NCBI GenBank assembly: GCA_012845835.1
Contig: JABAKD010000024.1
Span: 3,390,061-3,454,060 of the forward strand
From: Undaria pinnatifida
Taxonomy: Eukaryota; Sar; Phaeophyceae; Laminariales; Alariaceae
Reading direction: 5' to 3'
DNA: 64,000 nt
Each line of letters begins with the position of its first letter. Position 1 is the first letter of the stretch. The position numbers and the translations under genes are program-made. This document shows positions 1-11,170 of the stretch, piece after piece. The notes beneath the pieces are model-generated. The model was not told where the DNA came from and did not search any database. It saw nothing but the letters and a program-made list of their open reading frames with translations.

Positions 1-335
1 CGAAAATCTATTGTTTTTGGTCGATATAAACGGGCCTCACAAGGGTTAAGGAGCCCCTCCAGTCATGAATAGTCCGGCCATAACGTGCTACCTCTGCTGT
101 AGCAGCCATTGTGTGTTTTTATTGATGAAATACTTCATTGTGTGTTTTTATTGATGAAATACGAAGTACTAAGTCGGTTTGTTGGCTTTCTTCACCACCC
201 AACTACTGACTAAATAGCTAGCCACCACGTCCAGTTTCCCTTACAGCAGACAAAAAAAAAAACGATGCAAAGACAAAAAAACAAAACTGCAAACCAATCA
301 CAGAACGCGTCAAAAGCGAGCGCAATCGCACTGAC

Positions 336-401
336 CTTTTCTTTCTCCTCCGGTGAGAGGCGGTCGATGTACACCTTTCCGTCAAGGTGATCATACTCGT
401 G
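336..401 (-). CDS. PDF: PDF exon 6 (motif 3, HEYDH)
   Basis: Acceptor TATCCAG|CACGAG; 22 codons HEYDHLDGKVYIDRL plus SPEEKEK, then a donor AAAAG|GTCAGT. HExxH is the metal-binding and catalytic motif. A decayed copy of this exon's 5' end with its acceptor lies at 541-612. Between 1 and 335 an open stretch beginning VARYGR could be spliced on, but it overlaps a dispersed repeat and I do not accept it. Confidence 0.9.
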
Positions 402-3400
402 CTGGATAAGCGAAAAAATCAGAGGGGAAATGAACGAAACAACAACAGAAGCGGGGAAAACAGTATAAGAAGTGGGAACTAATCGGTTAAAACAAGAATG
501 GCCAAATAGACCAAACCAAGTTCCTAAATAAGTAGGGTTGCTCGATGTACAAATGTACGCCAAGGTGGTCATAATCGTGCTGTTCAAGCAAAAGTCAGAG
601 GGGAAATGGCAAAAGGGGGGTTGGGAATATATCAAACATAAGGAAACTATCGTAAGAAACGAAGGAACTCGCTCGATATAGGTAAGAACTGGGCAAAAAA
701 TGAAGGCTTACCGTCGGGGGAAAAAAGGGGGCGGAGCGCTTGATGGACGTGTTTTTTGTTTGTATTGTTCTTAGGGATGAAGACAACAATAAATATGATG
801 CACGTCTTTTGAAGTAGACGATATGTAACAAAGAGCGGGGAAACCATTATGGTAAAAACTTTTCGGCACCCAGGTCCAGCGACCCAAAAGCCAACATACG
901 TGGGGCAAAATCAACCTTCTCGGAAGAGAGCGCGCAAACGTGAAACAAAGCAACATATCATATTGAGCTCGTGTCACACATCTCCTTCCCGTGGTACTTC
1001 GCACGCGCTCCCTACCCCCGCGGCCCGGCGCTTCTTCGCTTTTTCCGAAAGGCCGACGCCCTAATCTTCATCGATATCTGCACACTTTTCCTGTAAAGTC
1101 CCAAGGGAGCAACTAATAAAAAGGTCTGTTTGAAAACATAAAAAATCAAAACACGTCGTCGACTGTGAGTGCGATCAATTTACTGGTCGATACTCATCTT
1201 CGCAAGTTGCGTGATACTCCGACCGAGCGTATTTTCTAAGACATATTACTCTTTGAAGATATCGTACACATATGATACCCCTGGATGTTGCCAGGGTTAA
1301 CAGGACAATTTTACTACGAGCGATTTCGGCCCACAGTCATCCTACGCCCTGATACTATATAGCCCGTAATCGTCATCTATTTTATAAAAAATATTTCAAG
1401 CACGTCAGCCGTGAGTTCGACGAATTTCAGGTCAATACTCATCTTTGCAAGCTGCGTTGTTGGTACTTACTCCGGAGTATAATATACTATATGGGTGAGT
1501 TTTTATTTATACACGCTTGTCCTGTCCTCTGAAATCCCAGAGGGGCAACCAAGAAAAAATATACCATTTTTTTTTTCAAAGCGGGAAAATGAGGAATCCG
1601 GGGAAAAACGATAACGCGGCAACTTTTTACAATACAAGCGGGAATAGCGAACAAATCCGGAGATTGAGGAAACCAGGAAAAATGTGAGTAAGGTGGAAGA
1701 TTGAAATAAAGACGAAATCCTCGATCTCGCAGCTGAGTGTCGCTTAAATAAAAAAAAGAAAAGAAAAAAGAAAACGGCAACATGAGGAAACCGGGAACAC
1801 TGTGCTTTAAACTGGAGGAAAGTTGAGGATAGTGTTGGACCAACGAGTGTATTTTGTCGAATACCTGGTAAACGGCAAACTCTACATCTGTATCAAACCT
1901 CTCCTCTCCTCTCACTGTCCACCGCTCTACCAGTACATAACACTTCATAACCACTCCATGGGCTTGACATTCCCAAAATTTCGAGGACGCGTGCTACGAT
2001 GGTATACCGCTTTTTGGCTGAAACGGTTTCTGAATGACAGGCTTTTAACCCAAACTCGTCCGAATTTCATCGTTTTTTTCGCAATAATTTTCGTCGCATA
2101 CCTAGGCCATGGGATTGATTGTTCATCGAGTAGAACGTTTCTTTTTTTATCCAAATCCGCTTTTGGGTGGGGTATCGAGCTCCTAAATCAAGCAGCCATC
2201 CTCATCAGGCAAAATGGTGCGCCTCTCATCACACCGTAGCATGCGTCGAGGACGAAAAAAAATGTGTGCATGAATAAGAAACAATCCATAATGTACAGCT
2301 GTAGGTCCCCGCTGAAGCGCTACCTGGAATATTCTTGCGGTCCAGTCAGTGTATTTCTTCTTGACCTTCTTGCCCCGTGCATTCAACGCCTCCACTTTAA
2401 CCCAGTTACGTCGCTCTACCTGCCGACACGAAAACGAAACGAAACGGAATGAACCGAATTGAAATGAAGCGAAACGAAACAAACGAAAAAATAAACAAAA
2501 ATAATACGAACGAAACAGAACATAAGAGTAACGAAAAAATACATAAATGTGAAACAACTAACAAACGATATGCAACTAACACGAAACTAAACGTGACGCA
2601 TACAAAACGAAACGAAGTTCATCGTGCACAAACGAGCCGAAGCGTAGCTAAACAAAAACGAAATCGTGTGTAACGTTAAACAAACAAAAGTAGAACAACC
2701 GAAACCGACGAGACGAAACGGAACGAAAATAACCGTAACGAAAGGAAACACGAAACAACAGCAACAACAACAACAAAACGGCGATGATTCCACCCTGCCC
2801 TCCCCCATGTCGGGGAATGACAATAGTCCCTGATAGTCGGTATTTTTCCTTGCTGTGCGAATTTGACAGGGATGAATCTCACATGACCCCCCACAAAAAA
2901 GGCTAAAAAACAAACATATCTACGAATTTTGGGGCGATCGTTCCCACATCTTCCCCCTGCTAGCAGGTGGTTCATCATTTCCATATGTCCCCTCATACAT
3001 GAAATTACGGGGATGGTTCCCACCTGTCCCCCCATGTCGGGGAATGACAAGCATCCCTCCTCGTCGGTGATTTTTTCTTTCGCATACGAATTTTAGGGGG
3101 ATGGTTCCTCCCCCCCCCCCCCAGGAAATGCTTCATACTGTAAACGAATTTTACGGGATGGTTCCCATCTGTTCCCTCCAGGTGGTGGCTAATTATCTAT
3201 TACGGGGATGACTCTTACCTGTCCCCCCATGTCAGGGAATGACAAACATCCCTCCTCGTCGGTAATTTTTCCCTTCCCGGAAGCGACGATCCTCGGGTTG
3301 ACGAGGATAATCTCGTCGAGCCAATGTCCTGCGTCGCCCTCTTAAGAGGCGAGAAACGGCAGCGGCGGCGGCGGGCCGCGTTCAGTTGGACTACTCCTTT

Positions 3401-5769
3401 TTTTCGTACAGTAGAGGCCCCTCTAGAGGCCCCTCTAGAGCGCCGATTCATTAGTGCCGGTTGCCTGATATAGTGCCTGTGAAATCGCTTGACACAGGTG
3501 AGAACAACCAGTATAGGCAGTATGCGGAGTAGTGCGGGTTGCCGCTATAGTGCCTGTATTTACCTCTATAGTGAACACATCGGCACTATAGCGGCAACGG
3601 GCACTACCGTAATGCACGCATTTTTCTATACAGCATGACCGGGCCGACACGGTCTTCCTACGTAGAAACTGGGGGCTTGCCTCCGTCGGCAGAAAATACA
3701 CATATTCATTGGCATCCGCCTTTTAGTACTGTAACACACTTCGCTGCAAAGTTTTTTTATATTTTTTAACCAAGCCCCTTTTACTACTGCACGGCACCGC
3801 TTCCTTTTTTTTATTCTTAATCAGTGTAGCTGTAATACCGCACTGTACACACTGATACATCTACCTCAAAATTCAAACTACTTTTATCACCGAGACTTTA
3901 GCTAAAGTGCCAAGGGGGGGGGGGGGGAAGCGATTTCGGCGATAGCGGCGGCGGCATGAAGCGGTAGAAAGCTAGGCGGAGCGGAGCGCAGGGCAAACCA
4001 CGGCGCGGCAAGCAACTCCCGTATATCTCGAAAAAAAATCAGGGACCGCTCCTGTTGAGACAGCTCCCATGGTGGGAGAGGCGTGAATGCGGGAGCGGAG
4101 GAGTAACACAGACCAAAGGTGCGTGGGCGTTACTTGGAAATAGTGGCGGCGGTGGTGGCGGCGGCGGCGCGGCGGAGAGGATCTTACCAGGGTTAAATAC
4201 CATGAGGCGTTTGTTCACCCCGACCTGGGGCGCCGCGAGCCCCACCCCTTTCGCCGCATACATGACCTGGGATGTGCGGTACGCCACACAAACAAAGAAA
4301 CACCGGCGGACACACGACAACAGCGGTGGACACACGGTATACAGTTCCGACACGCGCCGGGAGACGCATCCGGGTGGGCGGGTGGATGGGCGGAGGCGTG
4401 GCGGTGGGGGGGTGAGTACGGGGGCGGGGTGGAGTGGGGTGGAGTGGTGATTGACACGAAAGGAAATGAGAGGACGGAGGTCGGCGAGATGGGATCGGGG
4501 TCGCCAGTTAATAACACAAAAAGGAGCCTCCGATTGTGCGCGATACCCATCCCCTCCATTCGACCCCCCTTTCCCGCGATAGGGAGGTGGCGGAAGCCGG
4601 AGCTCTGCGTTGTTTTTGCCTGACGGGACACATCAGGTCCCTCCTCTCTATATCAATAGCACGCTCAAATCCCACTCCAACTGCAACCACGTCTTGAAGG
4701 CAAAGTAATTAGAGTTGGATTCGACTGTATCAGCGCTTTTCATGGGTCATGATCCGGCCCGCGGGTCGGGTCAGGGCGTTCTCACAAACTCGCGGGTTGA
4801 GTCGGGTCGGGTAAAAAGGTGATCGAAATGGCACGGGTCAGTTCGAGTCGAGTCCGTAGGGGTTCAAGCCTCACGGGTCGGGTCAGATTACCCTGTTCCG
4901 ACCCGGCCCGCGAGAACTGATCCGACCAGAAAACAAACTCATGGAATTTTCTCACTCTAAAAATCCAAGTGATTGATCCCCAAAACGTGACTGCATTTCT
5001 AAAGGGGGTTAACGTGGAATATGACCCCCCCTCCCCCCTCCCCCGATAACGCCTCCCGTACCTTGAGCATGTCCTTGGCGAGTTTCTTGAGGTCGTCGTC
5101 GAAGACGTCTATCTCCGCGTTTTCAGCTCTCAAAGCTGGGTGGGGGTACTTCAGGATGCGCAAGTCGGTACCTTCCACCACTCCAGGATCGATCTGGGGG
5201 GACGAGAATGTGGATGTGAACGTTGCTGTCATTGTTTTGTCCGTTGCCCGTAGTTGAAATACTACCACCACTGCTACGCACTGCCGCTACTACTCCTTTT
5301 TCTACTGCTACTGCTACTGCCGCTAATATTCCTTCCCCCACTGCTACGGCTACTGCTACTGCTACTGCTACTGCTACCGCTACTGCTACTGCTAAGAGTA
5401 TTCCTGCTACCCCAAATTCACCTAAACACATTAGAATCAGTACACAGCTATACCGTTTGCGCACGAAGCATCCAACCCCCCAATCCAGTCCAGTTCGCAG
5501 CAGCCACCACCAATATAATCACCAACACCATCCCCGCCCATCCTCTCCCCCCCCCTCCCCTCCCACCTCCCCCCCAACACGCACCCCAACCCCCGCGCCC
5601 GCCCCCCTCCCCCCCCGCCAGTTGCACGACGAGAGGACAAACAGCTCAGCGAGCGCCACGTCACGTAACATGGTCATACGGCATACCATCCACCCACCTC
5701 CTCCTCCATCTTCTTGGCTGGAGCTGTGGCCTTGCTCTTCTCGGCGGTGGGACTGGTATCGGTGCTCAT
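336..5769 (-). CDS. PDF: Peptide deformylase (PDF1B-like), six exons, C-terminal exon not found
   Basis: Removes the N-formyl group from nascent proteins made in organelles; a metal-dependent hydrolase. Exons (minus strand, in transcript order): 5769-5698, 5193-5062, 4266-4188, 3340-3219, 2419-2324, 401-336. They join in consistent phase (0,0,1,0,0) to 189 residues. Motif 1 GVGLAAPQVG lies near residues 75-84 (Gln82), motif 2 EGCLSFP at 124-130 (metal ligand Cys126) and motif 3 QHEYDH at 167-172 (ligands His168 and His172, catalytic Glu169), so the enzyme looks intact through its active site. Motif 2 with F rather than V favours the plastid PDF1B type (family knowledge). The ATG at 5769 is the first in-frame start after a stop and gives no obvious transit peptide, so an upstream exon may be missing. 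After EEKEK a GTCAGT donor at 335 implies another exon, probably left of the window. Deformylase identity is secure; termini are not. Confidence 0.9.
541..612 (-). repeat. Ghost copy of PDF exon 6 with its acceptor
   Basis: The minus strand reads TTGAACAG then HDYDHLGVHLYI, clearly related to the true acceptor and HEYDHLDGKVYI at 401. The flanking AGAGGGGAAATG is shared too. HExxH has become HDxxH, so a product using it would lack the catalytic Glu. It lies about 200 bp upstream of the real exon in transcript order. Confidence 0.75.
613..2323. other. PDF intron 5: dispersed repeats, no gene
   Basis: Apart from the ghost exon, this intron holds two copies (about 1140-1240 and 1386-1485) of a ~90-bp dispersed element built round GGTCGATACTCATCTT and GCAAGCTGCGT. 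At 1970-2130 lies an inverted relative of the 80-bp unit arrayed at 43.1 kb. The remainder is unrecognised sequence. Confidence 0.5.
2324..2419 (-). CDS. PDF: PDF exon 5 (between motifs 2 and 3)
   Basis: Acceptor CGGCAG|GTAGAG and donor TTCCAG|GTAGCG enclose 32 codons from VERRNWVKVEALNARG to DWTARIFQ. RIFQ leads directly into the HEYDH motif of exon 6, as in other deformylases. Confidence 0.9.
2425..2760. repeat. Degenerate CGAAA-type simple repeat
   Basis: AACGAAACGAAAC-like pentamers and their variants run across this stretch. Read on the PDF strand it is TTTCG-rich, which supplies the pyrimidine tract for the exon 5 acceptor. Confidence 0.7.
2785..3215 (-). repeat. Ghost copies of PDF exon 4 3' end and donor
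   Basis: At about 3020-3080 the minus strand repeats ITDEEGCLSFPDMGGQ almost exactly, followed by CAG|GTGGGA in place of GTAAGA. At about 2795-2850 a more decayed copy reads TDYQGLLSFPDMG. The donor-side sequence GGGAACCATCCCCGTAA recurs several more times (near 2866, 2932, 3090, 3143). Neither copy carries the upstream LVNPRIV part of the exon. Confidence 0.85.
3219..3340 (-). CDS. PDF: PDF exon 4 (motif 2, Cys ligand)
   Basis: Acceptor TTAAG|AGGGCG restores the phase-1 codon as Glu; donor GGACAG|GTAAGA is phase 0. It encodes LDEIILVNPRIV and then DEEGCLSFPDMGGQ. This frame is open only within the exon. Partial copies of its 3' half and donor lie downstream at about 2785-3100. Confidence 0.9.
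3341..4187. other. PDF intron 3: short duplications, no gene
   Basis: Contains an AGAGGCCCCTCT tandem at 3412-3440. At 3465-3610 is a dispersed element (TGAGAACAACC then GGCAGT-CGGAGTAGTGC) that recurs at 16930-17000. A G homopolymer lies near 3916-3928. Nothing coding was recognised. Confidence 0.5.
4188..4266 (-). CDS. PDF: PDF exon 3 (motif 1)
   Basis: Acceptor TCCCAG|GTCATG; donor CCCTG|GTAAGA in phase 1. It encodes VMYAAKGVGLAAPQVG and continues to LMVFNP, which is deformylase motif 1 with the oxyanion-stabilising Gln. Confidence 0.92.
4735..4930. mobile_element. Foldback MITE, GGGTCGGGTC family, copy 1
   Basis: GC-rich, non-coding element starting GCTTTTCATGGGTC and ending in GACCCGGCCCGCGAGAA. 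The interior is tandem CACGGGTCGGGTC blocks followed by their complement GACCCGACCCG. It sits in PDF intron 2. Related copies lie at 30238, 45262, 55430 and 56395. Confidence 0.75.
5062..5193 (-). CDS. PDF: PDF exon 2 (N-terminal strand and helix)
   Basis: Acceptor CCCCAG|ATCGAT and donor AAG|GTACGG enclose 44 codons. The stretch LRILKYPHPALR followed by DDLKKLAKDMLK is the standard start of a deformylase fold: the L-x-I-x-x-YPxPxLR segment, then the helix leading to motif 1. Confidence 0.88.
5270..5630. repeat. TACTGC hexamer repeat and C-rich tract (PDF intron 1)
   Basis: 5275-5400 is an imperfect (TACTGC)n tract. 5500-5625 is a C/CA-rich tract (CCCCACCC-like). Long open frames here in several phases are products of composition and are not genes. 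Confidence 0.8.
5698..5769 (-). CDS. PDF: PDF exon 1 (N-terminus)
   Basis: Starts MSTDTSPTAEKSK and runs 24 codons to a GAG|GTGGGT donor in phase 0, matching the phase-0 acceptor of exon 2. The segment is hydrophilic and Lys/Glu-rich, unlike a transit peptide. It is the least certain exon, because only reading frame, donor and phase support it. Confidence 0.55.
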
Positions 5770-5839
5770 GGATAAGCGCCCGCTTCCACTTCCTGGGCGC
5801 CTGGTGACACTCCTGTCGAGCCATGGTCATTCAATAAAC

Positions 5840-6015
5840 TAATGTGAGATCCCCATCATCATTATCATCATCAATTTCATCATCATTTATCATCATCATC
5901 GCCATAACCGTTATCGTCGTCAACATCGCCATCACCATCATCATCGTCATCATCATCAGCAGCATCAGCATCAGCATGATCAACATTATCAACATCATCA
6001 TTCTCCTCCTCATCA
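5840..6015. repeat. Imperfect ATC trinucleotide repeat
   Basis: CATCATCATT-like triplets cover about 175 bp just upstream of the first PDF exon. This is the start of the PDF-to-ligase intergenic region. Confidence 0.85.
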
Positions 6016-6249
6016 TGACACAGCCCAAAACCAATACAGCACAACCGGACAGCTCTCCCCCGATTGTTTTCGTCGTTCTAAAGCTTCACCTGGGTGAGCG
6101 TTGGGGTGGGGTCGAGGGAACAGGTATTGGCGGCAGTCAGGGTTTGGGCTAGGTTTGAAATATTGAAAAAAGTAGTCAACGCATTTACTTGGTGTTAGAC
6201 TAACCGTCTAAACTACTGTCAATTCAACTACAGACATCAGTGAAATTAG

Positions 6250-6640
6250 CATCTCGCCCGGGGATCGGGGTGTGGGGTGGGCGCTACACATCGGTATCCC
6301 TTTATCACTGCAAAACCTTTCCCCAATGTGGTGAGGTTGGGTTTGCTACGAGGGTATTCCGGAAGGCTCAGGTCCGGGTGGAATCAGGGTGCCAAGCAGG
6401 AGCAGGGTGAAATTTGCGCGTATATGATACGCGTGTTGACCAATTAAACATCCCGAAATACCAGTAGTTGACCAATGAAGGGCAGTGTCGAACAACTGGT
6501 GAGGCCTACTGCTATTGTATTACTATTATCATACTAGGACATGGTATCTTTAAAATTCAGGCCGTCCAACAGAGATCGGACGGTACCAAATCAGCGCGAG
6601 CAGAACTGATTACTGGACTACAGTACAGCACAAGACATGA
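6250..6640. repeat. Solitary copy of the 9.4-10.9 kb repeat family
   Basis: Carries the family landmarks ATCGGGGTGTG, ATCGGTATCCC then TATCACTGCAAAACC, CCCAATGTGGTGAG and CAACAGAGATCGGACGGTACC, in the same order as in the array at 9.4-10.9 kb. Confidence 0.7.
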
Positions 6641-6834
6641 CATCCATCCAGTAATAAACAGGGTATGCAGTAAGAAAGGCAGGCTGATGTTTACAGGAAT
6701 ATGATAAATCCGGGAGCGATTATACCGTTCGCGACAGCACCTAAGAATCTGGCCGTGAAGAATTTCAGGCTGGAGTTTTAGAAGACAATAAGAACATGGC
6801 CTGTTTTTGTACTGAAAATAGTGTACGACACACC

Positions 6835-7260
6835 CTGCCCAAATAAGATTAACAATTCCATCCTGGCCGATAATAAGAGATTCTTAACTGGTGTCGCGTA
6901 CCGTACCGAGGTCAATATGAAACGCCCCATCTCCCCAATAAGAAACCCAGTCTGGGCCAGTATCTCCGTTTCGTATTAGGTGTCCTGTATTGTAGTAGTT
7001 GTATACTCGACGGCATTGTGGATCAAGCAGTGACCCCCCCAGGTTGATATTAATAGCGGGTTGGCGATTTTCCAACATCTAGTGGGTTGGAAAACACGTA
7101 AAAAATAGCATTGAAAACGACGAATGCTAGAGATCAACGCTAACCAACCCACGAAAACACAAGGTTAGGGCAATTCTTGTACAGTCGGATCCGTCCGTCG
7201 ATTAAGGCCCTTTTCGATTGGTCAGTCGATTAAGGCCCTTTTCGATTGGAGACCGAAGCG
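6835..7260. repeat. Dispersed AATAAGAAACCCAG element and 28-bp duplication
   Basis: 6835-7000 contains CCAATAAGAAACCCAG and TTAGGTGTCCTGTAT. In inverted or direct form these recur at 10950-11170 and 30500-30600. At 7197-7220 and 7225-7248 GTCGATTAAGGCCC is the start of a 24-bp sequence repeated exactly at 28-bp spacing. Confidence 0.55.
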
Positions 7261-7914
7261 GGCTTCTTACACCGTCGAAAAAGAGCAAATGTGTAAGGGA
7301 ATTCTGATAAAATTAAGTGAAAAGCTTTACTTGAATAGGTTTAATAACTGTAGACCCTTCAAAAAAAATTTCTTTGGTAGTATTCCTACGATCAACAAAT
7401 CATAAATAACAGTACTTGATTTTTTTTCACTTTTTGTATATTTTAAAATAACTACTGAATTTGATGAAGACTTATATATTTGATTCAATAATTAGAAGCT
7501 CTTTATAAACAAATCTAGGACGAATCTTTGAATATGCCATTTCGACTCAGATTTTTGTACTGAGCGATCTGACATGCACATCCAGCGACAAAAGCTCGTC
7601 AAATCGACTGGATGCGTCAGTCGAATTGCTCTGTCGAAAACGTTTATGAACCCATTCATGAACCCATCGCATCATTCTTCCCACCACAAAACACACGTAC
7701 ACCCACACACCAATACCAGGTACCACACAGCACAATCTTACATCAACGCCCACGCTGGCTTGGCTGCCATCACAGGTGCTGCTTCTTGCCGAAAATCAGC
7801 GTGGCACATTCCTAGCCCCGCCTGCCAGCAGCGTGTATATTACCATGGCAGATGGCAGCCGCGCGCCGTATCGAATACATTTTCCCAACGACAGCTACGT
7901 TTGCTATGTACTAT
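7260..7914. other. No feature recognised
   Basis: AT-rich to about 7560, then mixed composition. No exon-like frame with recognisable protein, no RNA gene and no tandem structure is evident. Confidence 0.4.
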
Positions 7915-8880
7915 AAAAATTAAAATACACTCGAGCTGTGAGATGGAATATTTTGTCGAAACTCATCTTTGCAAGCTGTGTGTGATACTCCGATCGCGCG
8001 TATTACGGGTTGTGTGTCCTCATCAAGGATATAGGTCAGCGACTTCCCTTGCAACTACAGTGTAGCCATCAGGGTCAACAGGGTGATGTTAGTCAGTCTG
8101 TGCGCGGAAACTATAAAACCCGGTTCTGAGGGGGACAAAATCTGACAGCTGTGGAAGGAAATGCATCAGTTTATTTAGTGAATCCTGTAAGTCGAATAAC
8201 CGGCGAGGGGAGGGCGGAGTTTTAAGGACGTGGGGGCCTGATTTTGATCAAAAAGGGGGGCGGGAGGGGGGGAGGGGGGGATGGATAGGTGGGACAGCTA
8301 AATTTGTGCGTGGAAACTATAAATCCTTCTTGTGGGGGAGGGGGGAAGGAAATGTGGCGGGGAGGGGGGGGGGAGGCTTTAGATCGCATAGATGTAGGGG
8401 TTTACTATACGCGTGGTGCTAGGTCTAGGCGATGGTGCGGGTGGTGGGGAAGGAGGGGGAGCTGGGGGCGGGGGGGGGGGGGGGGGGGGGGGATTGCAGC
8501 AGCGGCATGGACGGCTCTAAAAATATAATGAGGCGATATCCAGGGCGTAGAAGTGTTTATTACTCTGGCGGATTTCGATATTAGGTGGGGTGTTTGAGCA
8601 AGACAAAGCGAGGAGAAAAAAAAAAAAAAGGGGGGGGGGGGGGGGGGGCGGAAAGGGTTTTCAAGAGGTTTAGGTCACATATAATGTTAAAATACACTCC
8701 AGCTATGAGATCAAGGATTTGGTCGACACTGATCTTCGCAACATTGTGTGTAATCTTCCGATCGCGCGTATTAATCATATATGTCGGGGCTTGCTATACG
8801 CGCGGTGCTGGGTCTAGGCGATCGCGCGGGGTGGGGGGAAGAAGGGGGCGTTGGAGGGGGGGAGGGGGGACGAATGAAAG
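7915..8880. repeat. G-rich block with internal duplication and two GATACT elements
   Basis: Two copies of the GTCGATACTCATCTT/GCAAGCTGCG element (7915-8010 and 8690-8775) bracket G-rich DNA. The segment CTATACGCG-GGTGCT-GGTCTAGGCGAT occurs at 8403 and 8793. GCG-GGAAACTATAAA occurs at 8102 and 8308. G homopolymers of 10-25 bases occur near 8470-8493 and 8630-8648. Confidence 0.65.
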
Positions 8881-8889
8881 CTACTTCAT

Positions 8890-9410
8890 GATATGTCGTG
8901 GCTCTCGGCCGTGCAAGGCCACGAAGAACGCAGGTTTGGCGGCTATGGGCCAAGTCCAACGCCACGAACCCGCTTGGAAGAGGGCCCGTCGCGCGTGAAG
9001 CACACGTTGCTCGCGGAGAACGCACAGAAGCACAGAGATTCCAACCCACTTTCGGCTGCCATACTCACACCAACCGCCTCCAGAAATAACACAAAACTAC
9101 AAAATCGACTTGACTGTCGAAAAGGTCCTTTTTTGCTCACGGATCCTACTGCTGTATAAGAATTGGCCTCAGCAAAAGACAAACAAACGTAGGAACACGT
9201 ATTTCTCAACGTACCGGGTATTTTCTTCTTGTTTTTTCGCTGATTCTTCGTGGGTTGGGTTGGCCTTGGATTGTGGCGTTTGACGGTTTCAATACTAAGA
9301 GGAAGATGTTTTCCTCCCCTGTTCTTACCCAACTCAAAATTGGTACATCGCAAACACTCTGTTACGTGATACCGCCCCTACGACTGCAGCCCACAATCTT
9401 GATTTTTATG
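8890..9410. other. No feature recognised
   Basis: Mixed-composition DNA with overlapping open frames of up to 136 codons on either strand. None of the translations resembles a family I know and no splice context stands out. Confidence 0.4.
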
Positions 9411-9414
9411 GAAC

Positions 9415-10920
9415 ATTAGTCGTGGGGGTTCATGTTCGCAGCTTCGCAGCGTTGGTGTTAGAGTCGTGCTTAGTCTACGACCCACCCGCACGACCGCCAA
9501 TGGGCCGCTGTTCCGGGAACTCATTCGGTCACTCGTCGCCGACGCGGACTCGTTTAACGCGACCACTGACAGGTCCGGGGAGATCGGGGTGTGTGCGGGG
9601 TACACACTGGTATCCCGTTATCACTGCAAACCCTTGTACCCAATGTGGTGAGCTTGGAGCTTGGGCTTTACTCCTACAGTAGTGCATTGTTCGGCGAAGG
9701 TCACGCCGTCCAGCATGTACCCACCAAATCAGCACGAAAAGCACGACTGCCAACTGCCACTCTCGCTGCACGGGGAACTCACCGGTCGCTTGTCGCTGGC
9801 GCGGACTCGTTTTACGCGACCAACAACCGGTCCGAGTAGATCGGAAAGGGGGGGGGGGAAGACATCGGTATCCCTTTTCGCCACCGCAACACTTGCACCC
9901 AATGTGGTGAGCTTAGGGTTTGTTCCTACAGGAGAGATTTTACCCACGAAGGTCGGGCGGTCCAACCGGTACCCACCAAATCAGCACGAACAGGCCGACC
10001 GCCAACCGTCACTCTCGCTGTCCCCGGAACTCGCCCGGTCGCCCGTCGCCAACTCGGACTCGTTCGTTGATTACCAGGTAAGTAGCTACAGGTCTACTAC
10101 TGTTTACCATGAATAGGGCATGCATCTTCGAAAGTCAGGCCATCCAACAGAAATCGGACCGTACCCGCCAAACCAGGGCGACCGCTGACCGCCACTCCCG
10201 TTGTCCCGGGAACTCGTCCGGTTGCCCGTGGCAAAATCGGCCTCGTTTAGCACGACGACCAGCCGGTCCGAGAACGCGAATTACTCGAGCCTGACTCTCG
10301 CTGTCGCCAAAACGCACCTGGTCGCCCGTCGCCGACTCGGACTCGGTTGTTGCATACCAGGTAAGCAGTTAAAGGTCGGCTACTGTTTACTATGAAAATG
10401 ATGTATATTCTCGAGAGTCAGGCGGCCCAACAGAGATCGGATCGTACCCATCAAATCAGGACGACCGCTGACCGCCACTTTCATTGTTCCGGAGACTCAA
10501 CCGGTCGTCCATTGTCGACGGGGGCCCATTCGACGCGACCACCTACCGGTCTGAGTAGATCGGGGTGGGTGCGTGGGTGAGGGGGTTCACATCGGTATCC
10601 CTTTTTATCACTGCAAACCCTTGTGCCCAACGTGGTGAGCTTGGTATTTCCTCCTTCAGCAACAGTAGGACATCCCCAAAAGTGAGGCAGTCCAACTCGT
10701 TCCTAGCAAATCAGCACGACCGCCAACCCGTCCGAGACCGCGGATTGCACGAGCGTCACTCTAATCTTCACCCTTGTTGTCCGGGGAACTCGCCCGGTCG
10801 GACTGGTTTGACGCAACCATCGACCCGTCCGAGACTCGGACGGGTCGGTGGTGGCGTCGAACGAGCAGGCGACGGGCGACCGGGCCGCATCCCGGGACAG
10901 CTAGAGCGAAGCTAGTGCGG
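9415..10920. repeat. Degenerate ~250-bp tandem array
   Basis: Five to six diverged units. Each has GACCGCCACTC then TTGTCC-GG-GAACTCG-CCGGTCG, CGACTCGGACTCGTTTGACGCGACC, ACCGGTCCGAGTAGATCGG, TATCCC-TATCACTGCAAACC and CCAATGTGGTGAGCTT. Two units end in TTACCAGGTAAG or CATACCAGGTAAG. Spacing varies from roughly 190 to 260 bp, so this is an old array. Confidence 0.75.
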
Positions 10921-10949
10921 CACACTACAGGACACTTCGAAAAAAGAAA

Positions 10950-11170
10950 ACATAAATGCTGACCCGGGCTGGGTTTCTTATTGTTGGCATAGGGGGCTTC
11001 TTGCACCAACTTTCGCGTGTACCGGCTCTCGGATTTCTTATATTCCAGTAAATGTCAGCGTGCCATTCTAGTTACTTATTACCCTATTTCTTAGCGCTCT
11101 GTGGGAATAAACGCGCCGTTCTTATTACCCTGGTTCTTATTACAGTAGGTGTCCTGTATCTGGTACCACT
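10950..11170. repeat. Dispersed GGGTTTCTTATT element
   Basis: GACCCGGGCTGGGTTTCTTATT at the left and TTATTACAGTAGGTGTCCTGTAT at the right are shared with 6835-7000 (inverted). The left part is shared with 30540-30600. Possibly a small non-autonomous transposon; ends are not resolved. Confidence 0.5.

Noticed and set aside
1-110. Last PDF exon (frame VARYGRTIHDWRGS)
   Set aside because: An AG and correct phase exist, but the segment overlaps a dispersed repeat related to the 43.1-kb array and does not resemble a deformylase C-terminus.
3020-3080. Second motif-2 sequence as a mutually exclusive PDF exon
   Set aside because: It lacks the LVNPRIV half of the exon, so swapping it in would delete a conserved strand; treated as a ghost copy.
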